The notes beneath the pieces were generated by a model that saw only the letters and a program-made list of their open reading frames with translations, did no database searches and was not told where the DNA came from. From Clostridiales bacterium (GTDB taxonomy: Bacteria > Bacillota > Clostridia > Christensenellales > Aristaeellaceae), in the NCBI GenBank assembly GCA_004555535.1, contig SFHU01000006.1, forward strand, positions 1 through 46,023: DNA of 46,023 nt. The letters are read 5' to 3'. The position numbers and the translations under genes were made by a program. Numbering within the stretch: the first letter of the stretch is position 1; each line of letters opens with the position of its first letter. Positions 7,655 to 15,219 of the stretch are shown here, piece by piece.

Positions 7655-7921
7655 GAATGAAAAAACGCCCGTCTTCCTGAGAAGACGAGCGAAATCACCC
7701 GTGGTACCACTTCTTTTCGCCGACCTGCGTCGGCCTCACCGGCATCCATCAATGCCTGCCAGCGATAACGGGCTGACCCGTATGACCTTGGGGGGGACTC
7801 CCCTCAGCCATCCGCTCCGAAACCATGTTTCCCCCGCCGCCCGCCGATTCCTCGCACCGACCGGAATCTCTCTGGAGGCCTCCTGCGGAGTACTCTTTTC
7901 TTCATCGCGCTGTTTGCTTTG
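7655..7921 (-). ncRNA. T-box leader (probably tRNA-Met) of the methionine operon
   Basis: Reading the minus strand, the leader begins just after the promoter, has an AGAGAG/GGTGCGAG stem-I-like region (~7868-7850), and the antiterminator bulge-type core GTGGTACCAC at 7710-7701 followed by GGGTG. A terminator follows. The likely specifier is ATG at 7826-7824 in the context AACATGGTTTC, fitting the methionine genes downstream. Known mechanism: uncharged tRNA pairs with specifier and T-box bulge and prevents termination. The specifier is my inference; the T-box class itself is well supported. Confidence 0.85.
7660..7690 (-). terminator. T-box attenuator terminator
   Basis: Stem CTCGTCTTC-tcag-GAAGACGGGC followed by six T on the minus strand, directly after the T-box core. 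Confidence 0.85.
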
Positions 7922-7926
7922 CCCGC

Positions 7927-7955
7927 ATTATAGCAGACCCTTTACAAATTGTCAA
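7927..7955 (-). promoter_or_regulatory. consensus sigma-70-type promoter of the methionine operon
   Basis: TTGACA (7955-7950), 17-base spacer, TATAAT (7932-7927) on the minus strand: a perfect consensus. Transcription should start near 7920 and give a ~355-base leader before ATG 7564. Confidence 0.9.
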
Positions 7956-8071
7956 GCCTTGCGGCGGGCGGATGCGGCGCTTTTTCCTGGGGGACAGCCG
8001 AGAATTTGAAACAATTTTTATGCAGATAAAGTGATTTGACCAAAAACTGTGCATAATCGGTATTTTGTTTA

Positions 8072-8101
8072 TTGTCGCCTCCCCGCGCTTTCTCCTACAA
8101 T
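8072..8101 (+). promoter_or_regulatory. possible promoter of the degV remnant
   Basis: TTGTCG, 18-base spacer, TACAAT, 40 bases before the GTG start at 8141. Two positions differ from consensus in the -35 box. Confidence 0.4.
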
Positions 8102-8140
8102 CAGATATCATGGAAGGCGTTTGAATACAGGAGGCAGCGA

Positions 8141-8373
8141 GTGAAAACGGCGATTGCGACGGACAGCAACAGCGGCATCTTTGCCAAGGAGGCCCGCGCT
8201 ATGGGCATAAGCGTCATCCCGATGCCGGTGATCATCGAGGGGACCACGTACTATGAGGGCGTCGATCTGACGCCGCAGGCCCTCTATCAGGCGCAGCTGG
8301 CGCACAGGGATGTCTCCAGCTCCCAGCCGGCCCCGGCGCGTTCGGCATGGGCGTCTGCCGCAGAGCCCTCTGA
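8141..8373 (+). pseudogene. DegV-family gene reduced to its N- and C-terminal ends
   Basis: GTG 8141 has AGGAGG 6 bases upstream. The first ~64 codons give an unmistakable DegV start (KTAIATDSNSGI, PMPVIIEGTTYYEGVDL, VSSSQPAP), the fatty-acid-binding fold used by FakB-type proteins. The next bases, from 8335 in another frame, read GAFGMGVCRRAL then stop at 8371-8373, which is how DegV proteins end (PGALGxG...). About 200 central codons are missing and the join is out of frame. The surviving 5' and 3' ends, with ribosome site and terminator intact, show an internal deletion rather than a random fragment. Confidence 0.75.
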
Positions 8374-8395
8374 AGGCGCGCAACGTGAACAAACC

Positions 8396-8430
8396 GAGGC
8401 CGGGGGATTGCTCCCCCGGCCTCTTTGTAT
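8396..8430 (+). terminator. terminator after the degV remnant
   Basis: Perfect 11-bp stem GAGGCCGGGGG-attgct-CCCCCGGCCTC followed by TTT. It lies between convergent units, the degV remnant and the reductase ending at 8455. Confidence 0.8.
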
Positions 8431-8454
8431 GCGTTTGTGTCGATGAGAAGGGAA

Positions 8455-10443
8455 TTACTGCTGCGTTGCCGCGTTCTCGCCGGCCAGCTTGCCGAAGACG
8501 ACCGTATCGACGACCGCATTGCCGCCCAGACGGTTGGCGCCGTGGATGCCGCCGGTGATCTCGCCCGCGGCGTACAGGCCCGGGATGGCGTTGCCGTCGG
8601 TATCCAGAACATGGGTCTCGGGGTCGATGGTCACGCCGCCCATGGTGTGATGGACACATGCCTGACGCGGGGTCGCGACCCAGGGGCCATTCTCCAGCTT
8701 CGTGGAGTAGAGCGTTCTGCCGAACTCGTCCACGCCGGTCTCGACGGACTCGTTGAAGGCATCCAGCGTCGCCTTCAGATCCTCGTACTGGCAACCAAGC
8801 TTTTCGGCCAGCTCCTCGAGCGTCTCCGCCGCGATGACGTAGCCGTTCTCCTCCAGGTAGGAGAAGGTGAAGCCGTCGGCCGAGCGCCATTCGTCGCTGT
8901 GGATGTCGACATACTGGTCGCCGTCGCCGGACTCGAGCATGTAGAACATGCCGTCCGTCTGCTCAAAGGAGGCCAGGCAGATCACGTCGCGGCGCGCGCC
9001 CTCGTTGACGAAGCGCTTGCCTTCCTTGTTGATGAAGATGATCTGGTCCGTGCCGGAGACGTCGCGCTGCGGATACTTGGTGATCTGACCGTTGACGATG
9101 TTGCCGAGGTAGAGCAGCTGAATCTGATCCATGTCCGTCAGGGAAGCGCCGGCCTTGACCGCCATGGTGATGCCGTCGCCCTGCGAGCACTGGAAGCGGT
9201 TGGTCGTGGCGACCTTGGACAGATCGGACCACTTGCCGGAGGTGTTGTTCTCCTGCACCATCTTGCTGTTGGCTGCGAAGCCGCCGGTCGCCAGGATGAC
9301 GCCCTTGGCGGCGGTGACGTTGAAGGTATTGCCAGCCTTGTCGGTGCAGACCACGCCGGTCACGCGGCCGCTCTCATCCTGGATCAGCTTCGTGCCGGTC
9401 GTGGACAGGAGCATCGTGATCTTGTCGCTGTTGGCGATGCAGTTGACGTAGGTGGAGAGGAAGCCCGTGCCCTGCTGCATGATGGAGGTGTGGGTGCGCT
9501 GCCAGAGCGAGCCAGCGCCCTGGCCGATGCTGTCCCTGAACTCCATGCCCAGGCTCTCGATCCACTTGAGGCCGTCATAGGAGAGGTTGGCCATCTGCTT
9601 GACCAGGTCGAGATCGGCGACCTTGTCGCCGCCGTTCCAGGTCTGCAGCGCGTACCATTCCTTCGTGTCGAACAGATCCGTGCGGCCGTCGGCCTTGTAG
9701 GCATCCCACTGCGCCTGAACCTGCGCCTGCAGGGCGGCATGCTCCTCGCTGATGGGCGCCTCGGCGAGCGCGGCCTCAACCGTCGTCTTGACGGCCTCGG
9801 TCATCGTGACCTGCTTCTGCAGCTCCTCGTCGGGCGTGTTGTAGATCGCGCCGCAGACCAGCGTGTCGCCGCCGACCTCGGCCAGCTTCTCCACGACGAT
9901 GACGGAAGCGCCCTGCTGGGCCGCCGCGACCGCCGCCGCCAGGCCCGCGCCGCCGCCGCCGACCACGACGACGTCCGCGCTCTGATCCTGCGCCGCCTCA
10001 GCCGCGGGCGCGGGCTCGTTCCACTCATCGAGGTTCGCGCCGGCCTGCGTGAGGGCGTCCTTGATGGCGGCCTTCACGGCATAGGAGGTGATCGTCGCGC
10101 CGGTGACGCCGTCCACGGCGAGCGTCTGGGCCTCGACGACGGCCGCAGGGATCGCGTCGACCGGGGACACGCCGCCGGCGGTCAGGGTCACGCCCTGGGC
10201 GTCCTGAAGCGGGCCGCCGATGCCGGGCGTCTCCTGCTCATAGGTCACGGTGATGCTGGTGATGGCATCCTCCGTCACGGCGACCTCAACGAGAATCTTG
10301 TCGTTCATTCCGTTGGCCGAGCCGGTGTAGGTGCCGGGAGTCATGGGGGTCTTCTGCTCCTCGGCCAGGGCCGGGAGGCAGAGCGTCAGGCACAGCGCCA
10401 GGCACAGCGCAAGCGCCTTTTTGGTCATGGAAAGCATACGCAT
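8455..10443 (-). CDS. secreted FMN-binding/FAD-dependent reductase (fumarate reductase/flavocytochrome c type)
   Basis: 662 residues. A Sec signal peptide (cleavage after LPALA, ~27) is followed by an FMN-binding domain with DGVTGATITS at 111-120, where Thr117 is the expected site of covalent FMN added by ApbE. From ~157 an FAD domain begins with VVVVGGGGAGLAAA, and the end has AGEITGGIHGANRLGGNAV, typical of fumarate-, urocanate- and acrylate-type reductases. No heme motif is seen, so electrons probably come through the bound FMN. Acts outside the cell membrane, reducing an unsaturated organic acceptor that cannot be named. GGAGG sits 8 bases before ATG 10443. The LysR gene lies directly upstream on the same strand and is the likely regulator. 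Confidence 0.85.
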   Translation of the reverse strand: MRMLSMTKKALALCLALCLTLCLPALAEEQKTPMTPGTYTGSANGMNDKILVEVAVTEDAITSITVTYEQETPGIGGPLQDAQGVTLTAGGVSPVDAIPAAVVEAQTLAVDGVTGATITSYAVKAAIKDALTQAGANLDEWNEPAPAAEAAQDQSADVVVVGGGGAGLAAAVAAAQQGASVIVVEKLAEVGGDTLVCGAIYNTPDEELQKQVTMTEAVKTTVEAALAEAPISEEHAALQAQVQAQWDAYKADGRTDLFDTKEWYALQTWNGGDKVADLDLVKQMANLSYDGLKWIESLGMEFRDSIGQGAGSLWQRTHTSIMQQGTGFLSTYVNCIANSDKITMLLSTTGTKLIQDESGRVTGVVCTDKAGNTFNVTAAKGVILATGGFAANSKMVQENNTSGKWSDLSKVATTNRFQCSQGDGITMAVKAGASLTDMDQIQLLYLGNIVNGQITKYPQRDVSGTDQIIFINKEGKRFVNEGARRDVICLASFEQTDGMFYMLESGDGDQYVDIHSDEWRSADGFTFSYLEENGYVIAAETLEELAEKLGCQYEDLKATLDAFNESVETGVDEFGRTLYSTKLENGPWVATPRQACVHHTMGGVTIDPETHVLDTDGNAIPGLYAAGEITGGIHGANRLGGNAVVDTVVFGKLAGENAATQQ

Positions 10444-10580
10444 GAAATCTCCTCCTTTTCGATGCTTTCGTTCCCTTCTATCTCCATGATACTGCGATTT
10501 TTTTCACAGATTGCACGAAGTTCTTGCGGGAAATACAGGAAAACATCGAATGTTCCATGACGCTTTCGCGATAATCCCTC

Positions 10581-11534
10581 TCAGCGGGCGGAGCGGCGCG
10601 TGTCGCCCTGCGGCGGGAGGTAATGCGCCGCGTCCCGGGCGATGAGCTGCTGGCTGTAGAGCTGGCTGTGGCGCACGAGGCTGCGCGCCGTCGGGCGCAG
10701 GGCCTCGTAGCTGCGGCAGACGATGTGCGCCGTCATCCAGATGTCCTCCTCGTCCAGCTGCACGGTTTTGAGGCCGTAGACCTGCTCAAAGCGCACCGTC
10801 GAGGAATAGGGCATGGCCACAGCGGCCTGGTCGTTTTTGAGCTTTTCCACCACGAGCGGAATCACGCCCAGATAGTTGATGCAGCCCAGGGCGATCCTGC
10901 GGCGGTTGAATTCGTCGAGCATGCCCAGCACGCAGGGGCAGTCGTCATGCGGGAAGGCGAGGTTGATGCCCTCCAGATCCTCGTAGTGCACGTGCTGCCG
11001 CCCGGCAAACGGGCTCTCCGGCGCAACCATCAGCCGCACGGGCTCCTGAAACAGCGGCATCGCCTGCAAGCCGGGGAGGCGCTCCTCGCCCAGACTGTAC
11101 CAGATGCCCACATCCGTGCTGCCGTCCCGGATGAGCTCCGGCACCTGCGCGTTGGCCGTCGTGCGCAGGCGGAGGCGGACGTTGCGCCGCTCGGCGGAGA
11201 ACGAGGAGAAGAGATCGACCAGCCCGTTGGCGACCGTCAGCTCGCAGCCGCCGATGGAGACGTTCTCCTCCATGTGCACGGCGGTGGCGACGCTGTCAAG
11301 CGCCGCCTCGTAGTCAAGCAGCAGCCTTCTGGCCGGCTCGATGAACGCCGCGCCCTCCACGGTGAGCTGAATCTGCTTGCCGACCTTGGCAAACAGCGCG
11401 ACGCCCAGCTCGTTTTCCAGCGTCCTGACGTGGTGGCTCAGCGTTGAGGGGGCATACCCCAGCTGCTCGGAGGCCTTCTGATAGTTGAGCAGCTCCGCCA
11501 GCGTCAGAAAGGTCCTGAGTTCCCGGATCTCCAT
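10581..11534 (-). CDS. LysR-family transcriptional regulator
   Basis: 317 residues: winged HTH at the N-terminus (LRTFLTLAELLNYQKASEQLGYAPSTLS region, residues 5-33) and a LysR effector-binding domain (from ~90). GGGGAGG lies 9 bases before ATG 11534. It is 137 bases upstream of the reductase gene on the same strand, so it may control that gene and itself. Direct repeats with CTTTGTGAAAG overlap its own promoter. Confidence 0.9.
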   Translation of the reverse strand: MEIRELRTFLTLAELLNYQKASEQLGYAPSTLSHHVRTLENELGVALFAKVGKQIQLTVEGAAFIEPARRLLLDYEAALDSVATAVHMEENVSIGGCELTVANGLVDLFSSFSAERRNVRLRLRTTANAQVPELIRDGSTDVGIWYSLGEERLPGLQAMPLFQEPVRLMVAPESPFAGRQHVHYEDLEGINLAFPHDDCPCVLGMLDEFNRRRIALGCINYLGVIPLVVEKLKNDQAAVAMPYSSTVRFEQVYGLKTVQLDEEDIWMTAHIVCRSYEALRPTARSLVRHSQLYSQQLIARDAAHYLPPQGDTRRSAR

Positions 11535-11575
11535 CCTGCACTGCCTCCCCTCGTCGATATCGATCTTGCACTTTG

Positions 11576-11604
11576 ATTATATCATAACTTTCACAAAGCC
11601 TCAA
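11576..11604 (-). promoter_or_regulatory. promoter of the lysR gene (11534)
   Basis: TTGAGG, 17-base spacer, TATAAT on the minus strand, 42 bases before the start codon. Confidence 0.65.
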
Positions 11605-11638
11605 TAAAAAAGGTATAACTTTCACAAAGTCTCAGTAT
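11584..11638. repeat. two direct repeats, probable LysR operator
   Basis: ATAACTTTCACAAAG occurs at 11584 and 11615, 31 bases apart (about three helical turns); flanks are also similar. Each contains the inverted pair CTTT-gtg-AAAG on the minus strand. One copy fills the spacer of the lysR promoter, so bound protein should repress it. Confidence 0.6.
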
Positions 11639-11649
11639 AAACCTGCGCC

Positions 11650-12324
11650 TCATCTGACCGCGTCCGCGCGCACGGGGAAGCGGAAGCATGTCTGCGGGAA
11701 GGGCTCGTCCTCGAGGGTAAAATGCCACCATTCGGTTTCAAGCGGGCGAAAGCCCCGGCGCACCATGGCCGCCCGCAGGCGCGCACGGTTTGCCCGCTGC
11801 GCGGGCGTGAGCGCGCCCGGGGAGCCGCCGTCAAAATGCGAGCGCGGGCCGAAGAAGTCGAACGGGCCGCCCATGTCGGCCTCACGGCCCGTCGCCATCT
11901 CAAGAAGCGTCAGGTCGACCGTGCTGCCGCGGCTGTGGCCGGATTTCGCGGCGATGAAGCCCTGCTCAAAGAGGCGGGCCTTGTCGATTTCCGGATAGAA
12001 ATACGGCTTCATCGAAAGCGCCTGCGGCTCCCGCGCCCAGCGCACGAAGTGGTCGACCGCCTGCTGGGGGCGGTAGGCGTCAAAGACCTTGAGCCGGTAG
12101 CCCTGCGCGGCGACGTCGTCGCTGACCGCGCGCAGCGCGTCCGCCGCCTCTCGCGTCATCAGCGCGACGGGCTCCTCATAGCCGTCGATGCGCTCGCCGA
12201 CAAAGTTGTAGGTGGAAAAGTAGCGCATCTCCAGAATGACGTCCGGCACCGCCTGCGTCAGCAGCACGAAGCCGGAGGCGTCCTCCTCCCTCGCTGGATG
12301 TTTGTCCCTTGTACAGAAATCCAT
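11650..12324 (-). CDS. D-alanyl-D-alanine dipeptidase, VanX/DdpX family
   Basis: 224 residues. Zinc-site motifs of the M15 family are visible: SGHSRGSTVDLTL (His and Asp ligands) and EWWHF (catalytic Glu and His ligand) near residues 122 and 203; FDAYRPQQA carries the conserved Arg. It would hydrolyse D-Ala-D-Ala. No signal peptide, so cytoplasmic. There are no vanHA genes here, so a role in cell-wall dipeptide recycling is more likely than vancomycin resistance. ATG 12324 has AAGGAGG upstream; the longer frame has no such site. A TATAAT lies on the minus strand at 12376-12371. Confidence 0.88.
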   Translation of the reverse strand: MDFCTRDKHPAREEDASGFVLLTQAVPDVILEMRYFSTYNFVGERIDGYEEPVALMTREAADALRAVSDDVAAQGYRLKVFDAYRPQQAVDHFVRWAREPQALSMKPYFYPEIDKARLFEQGFIAAKSGHSRGSTVDLTLLEMATGREADMGGPFDFFGPRSHFDGGSPGALTPAQRANRARLRAAMVRRGFRPLETEWWHFTLEDEPFPQTCFRFPVRADAVR

Positions 12325-12418
12325 GGCCTGTTCCTCCTTCGGTGGTCTGCGCCCTGCGCACAGTATTGTCATTATACCGCAAAAGGGCGGCGCGGGCGCA
12401 AAAGGCGAAAAAAATCCC

Positions 12419-12447
12419 TTGACAGGAAGACGGCGTCATGGTATAGT
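12419..12447 (+). promoter_or_regulatory. strong orphan promoter
   Basis: TTGACA, 17-base spacer, TATAGT. It fires rightward into an operator and, within ~70 bases, a terminator; no gene lies between. Confidence 0.7.
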
Positions 12448-12454
12448 TTTTATA

Positions 12455-12470
12455 GTTAGTTAAAACTAAC
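12455..12470. promoter_or_regulatory. palindromic operator over the start site
   Basis: Perfect inverted repeat GTTAGTT-aa-AACTAAC just after the -10 box. It looks like sites used by DtxR-type iron regulators before feo genes in Firmicutes, but I hold that only as a resemblance; the neighbouring TetR protein is the other candidate. Confidence 0.6.
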
Positions 12471-12486
12471 TTCCTCCCAAAGCAAT

Positions 12487-12527
12487 GCCGCCGCTCACAG
12501 GGACGCAGGTGAGCGGCGGCGTTTTCT
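12487..12527 (+). terminator. terminator closing the orphan transcript
   Basis: Perfect 12-bp stem GCCGCCGCTCAC / GTGAGCGGCGGC with a 10-base loop, then GTTTTCT. The spacer 12325-12577 otherwise holds nothing I can recognise. Confidence 0.8.
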
Positions 12528-12577
12528 ATTTGTCCGCCGGAGGGTGCAGAGGGCTTTATGACGCCGCGCAGGGCGGC

Positions 12578-13117
12578 TCAGGCGGCGTCGCCGTCCTCCT
12601 CAAAGGCGGCGCTCATGGCCGTGAAGAGCCGCTGCACGTCGGCGGCGAGCCGGCCGGCCTCCGCGCGCCGCGGCGCTTCGATGTAGCGCTTGCACACGTC
12701 CATCAAAACCGCCGTCATGGACGCGGCCAGAAACGTGCCCCGCCTGTCCTCGCCGCAGCGCGGCGGGCTGAAGGAGAGCAGCGCATCCCGGAAAAAGCCC
12801 TCGAGATAGCGGACAAAGTCCGGCACCTCCCAGGCACGCTTCATCAGGCTGGCGTTGTCGCAGACCAGATGCAGAAACCGGAGCTCAAAGCCATACAGGC
12901 CCGGCACCTGGACGCGGGTGGTGCCCGCCTGCGCCCAGAGCCATTCAAACGTTTGGATCAGCAGCTGCTCCTTGCAGGTAAAGTGCTTGTAAAACGTCGT
13001 TCTGGAGATGTCGGTTTCGGCAAGGATATCCTGTACCGTGATCTTTTCAAAGCTGCGCTTTTCAAGCATCTCGCGCATCGTGCAAATGAGAATTTCCTGA
13101 CAACTCGGCTTTTTCAC
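12578..13117 (-). CDS. TetR-family transcriptional regulator
   Basis: 179 residues from GTG 13117. HTH is at the N-terminus: KITVQDILAETDISRTTFY followed by KHFTCKEQLL, the classic TetR signature. The C-terminal ligand domain has no recognisable specificity. GTG is preferred over the upstream TTG at 13138 because GAGGG lies 7 bases before it and the protein then starts MKKPSCQEILIC. Target unknown; the only nearby operator is the palindrome at 12455, downstream of this gene. Confidence 0.85.
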   Translation of the reverse strand: MKKPSCQEILICTMREMLEKRSFEKITVQDILAETDISRTTFYKHFTCKEQLLIQTFEWLWAQAGTTRVQVPGLYGFELRFLHLVCDNASLMKRAWEVPDFVRYLEGFFRDALLSFSPPRCGEDRRGTFLAASMTAVLMDVCKRYIEAPRRAEAGRLAADVQRLFTAMSAAFEEDGDAA

Positions 13118-13228
13118 AGCGTATCCCTCTTCCCCCAAGATTCACCCTATTATAGCCGGGCGCCGTGTCGTGAAAAAGCCGGCTTTTATCCTTTTTTGGA
13201 CAGATATTGACCTTTTAGCGTCCGAAGC

Positions 13229-13254
13229 GGCAAAAGCGGGCGGCCCGCTTTGCC
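13229..13254 (-). terminator. terminator after the second reductase gene
   Basis: On the minus strand AGCGGG-ccg-CCCGCT followed by TTT, ~40 bases beyond the stop at 13292. The T run is short. Confidence 0.5.
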
Positions 13255-13291
13255 CGGGTCGCCCGCGTGGGGGAGGGAAGATTCCGCTGCG

Positions 13292-15094
13292 TTACTGATT
13301 CAGCTTCGCAGCCGCATCCGCGCCCGCGAGGCGTCCGCTCGTCGCCGAGAAGGTCAGCGCGGAGCCGGAGAAGTAGTACTGGTTGTAGTAGATGCCCAGC
13401 GCCATGGAGCCCACCGCGTAGAGGCCGCCGATCGGCTCGCCGTCGGCGTTGAGCGCCCTGAAGGCTGCGTCGGTCTTGACGCCGCTGAGGGTGTCGGAGC
13501 CGGCCGGGCACATCTCCACCAGGTAGTACGGGCCCTGATCGCCCACGGCGGTCAGATGCTCGGCGTCCTTGCCGAAGTCCTCGTCCACGCCCGCGGCGCA
13601 CATCTCGTTGTAGCGCGCGACGGTCGCAAGGAAGGTATCCGTGTCAAAGCCGGCGTTCGCGGCCAGCTCCTCGAGCGTCTCGCCCTTGATGACGGCGCCG
13701 CACTCAATGCCGCTCTCTGCGATCTCCGCGACCTTCTCGCTCAGGTTGTCATAGAGCGCGTAGTACGGATGCTCGCCGCCGTAGGTCAGCGTCAGCAGCT
13801 GCGTGGCATACTGGCCGGCCTCGTTCTGGTAGCGCTCGCCATTCTTGTTCACGCCCAGGCGGTAGTAGGAGCTCTCGGACTCCTCGATCGGGCTGTTGTT
13901 CTCCTGGAACACGTTCGCCAGCGGGTTGAGGGTCACATAGTCCTGACGCGGCGCGATCCAGCAGGGGTTGATCCAGGGATATTCGAGCAGCTGCGCGCCC
14001 GCGGCCTGCGCCATGCCGATGCCGTCGCCGGTGTTGCCGACGCAGGAGATGCTGGTCACGCTGTAAATCTCGGGCAGAATCTCGGCCACCATCTCCGGAT
14101 TGGCGAGGAAGCCGCCGCACGCGAGGATGACGGAGTCGCCGTAGACCTCGATCTCGCCGTCCTCGCCCGTCGCCTTCACACCGACGACCTTGCCGTCCTC
14201 GATGATCAGATCATGCGCGGCCGTGCTGGTCATGATGGTCGCGCCCTTCTCGGTCGCGGCCTGCGCAAAATGCGCCATCAGACGGCCCGCCATCGTCGCG
14301 TTGGGATCGCCGTCGATCTCGGACTGGAGAATCAGCATGCCCGTGTCCTCAATCGGGTTGGCGACCTTGTAGGTGATGCCGAACTGCTCCTGCCAGGAGC
14401 GCAGCGTGTTGCCCGTCTCCACGAGCATCGCGCTCAGGCGCTCATAATCCGGGTAGATGCTCTCGCGATAGCTGCCGGTGTCTTCCTTTTCCTTCCAGCG
14501 GGCGAGCGCCGCATCCAGCGTGTCCGCCACATCGCTGACCTGGAAGCCGTTCTCCGGGAGCTCGGCCACCATGTAGTTGCCGGCTGCGGACTTCGCGTTG
14601 CCGCCGGTCATCGGCAGCTTCTCCATCAGGAAGACATTCGCGCCGTTGTTGGCCGCGGACAGCGCCGCGGACATGCCGCTCATGCCGCCGCCGACCACGA
14701 CGACGTCCGCCTCATAGCGCGCCACCTCGGTCGAGGCCGCCGCCTTCTCCACCACCGTGCTGAACTGCTCGCTCAGGCCGGCCTGCTCGACGCAGTCCTT
14801 CGCGCCGGCGAGGATCGCTGTGCTGGTCACGGTCGCGCTCGTCACGCCGTCCACGAGCACGCTCTGCGCCTCGAGAATCTGGCCGGGGAGCTTCTCAATG
14901 GCGATGGAGCCCACGCCGATGGTCTCCTTCTCGCCCACGACGGAGACATCCGTCATCTTTCCGTCTTCGATGGTGATGCTCACGCTCACCTCGCCGCCAA
15001 AGCCCTGCTGAACCGACGTATACGTCTCAGCGAGCGCGCTGCCCGTCAGCAGCATCGCCAGGCACGGCAGCAGTGCCATCCAGTTTTTCTTCAT
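13292..15094 (-). CDS. secreted FMN-binding/FAD-dependent reductase, second copy
   Basis: 600 residues: signal peptide (cleavage after GSALA, ~22), FMN-binding domain with DGVTSATVTS at 82-91 (Thr88 the expected covalent FMN site), then an FAD domain starting VVVVGGGMSGMSAAL at ~131. Ends with GSMALGIYYNQYYFSGSAL and a final FAD-contacting segment. Same architecture as the protein encoded at 8455-10443 but clearly diverged, so it probably reduces a different acceptor. It lacks heme motifs. The gene lies downstream of an AraC regulator that probably controls it. The ribosome binding site is buried in a hairpin (15104-15126). Confidence 0.85.
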   Translation of the reverse strand: MKKNWMALLPCLAMLLTGSALAETYTSVQQGFGGEVSVSITIEDGKMTDVSVVGEKETIGVGSIAIEKLPGQILEAQSVLVDGVTSATVTSTAILAGAKDCVEQAGLSEQFSTVVEKAAASTEVARYEADVVVVGGGMSGMSAALSAANNGANVFLMEKLPMTGGNAKSAAGNYMVAELPENGFQVSDVADTLDAALARWKEKEDTGSYRESIYPDYERLSAMLVETGNTLRSWQEQFGITYKVANPIEDTGMLILQSEIDGDPNATMAGRLMAHFAQAATEKGATIMTSTAAHDLIIEDGKVVGVKATGEDGEIEVYGDSVILACGGFLANPEMVAEILPEIYSVTSISCVGNTGDGIGMAQAAGAQLLEYPWINPCWIAPRQDYVTLNPLANVFQENNSPIEESESSYYRLGVNKNGERYQNEAGQYATQLLTLTYGGEHPYYALYDNLSEKVAEIAESGIECGAVIKGETLEELAANAGFDTDTFLATVARYNEMCAAGVDEDFGKDAEHLTAVGDQGPYYLVEMCPAGSDTLSGVKTDAAFRALNADGEPIGGLYAVGSMALGIYYNQYYFSGSALTFSATSGRLAGADAAAKLNQ

Positions 15095-15103
15095 GGTATC
15101 TGC

Positions 15104-15126
15104 CTCCTGTCATTTTTTGACAGGAG
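15104..15126 (-). promoter_or_regulatory. hairpin sequestering the ribosome binding site of the 15094 gene
   Basis: On the minus strand CTCCTGTCA-aaaaa-TGACAGGAG: the 3' arm contains the GGAG of AGGAGG, 9 bases before ATG 15094. Pairing would hide the site, so translation may be conditional. Confidence 0.55.
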
Positions 15127-15161
15127 CATGGTAGCATGTTCACGCACAGCCGCACAGTTGA

Positions 15162-15198
15162 CAAAAACGGCATTTTGTCCACTTGCGGACAAAATGCC
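15162..15198 (-). terminator. inverted repeat after the araC gene, probable terminator
   Basis: Perfect 12-bp repeat GGCATTTTGTCC / GGACAAAATGCC with a 6-base loop, then GTTTTTG on the minus strand. It could double as an operator for the reductase gene. Confidence 0.6.
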
Positions 15199-15219
15199 CA
15201 AAGTATGCGTCCGGTCTAC

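Noticed and set aside
11650..12324. Vancomycin resistance
   Set aside because: Only a VanX-type dipeptidase is present; no vanH, vanA-type ligase or VanRS pair nearby.
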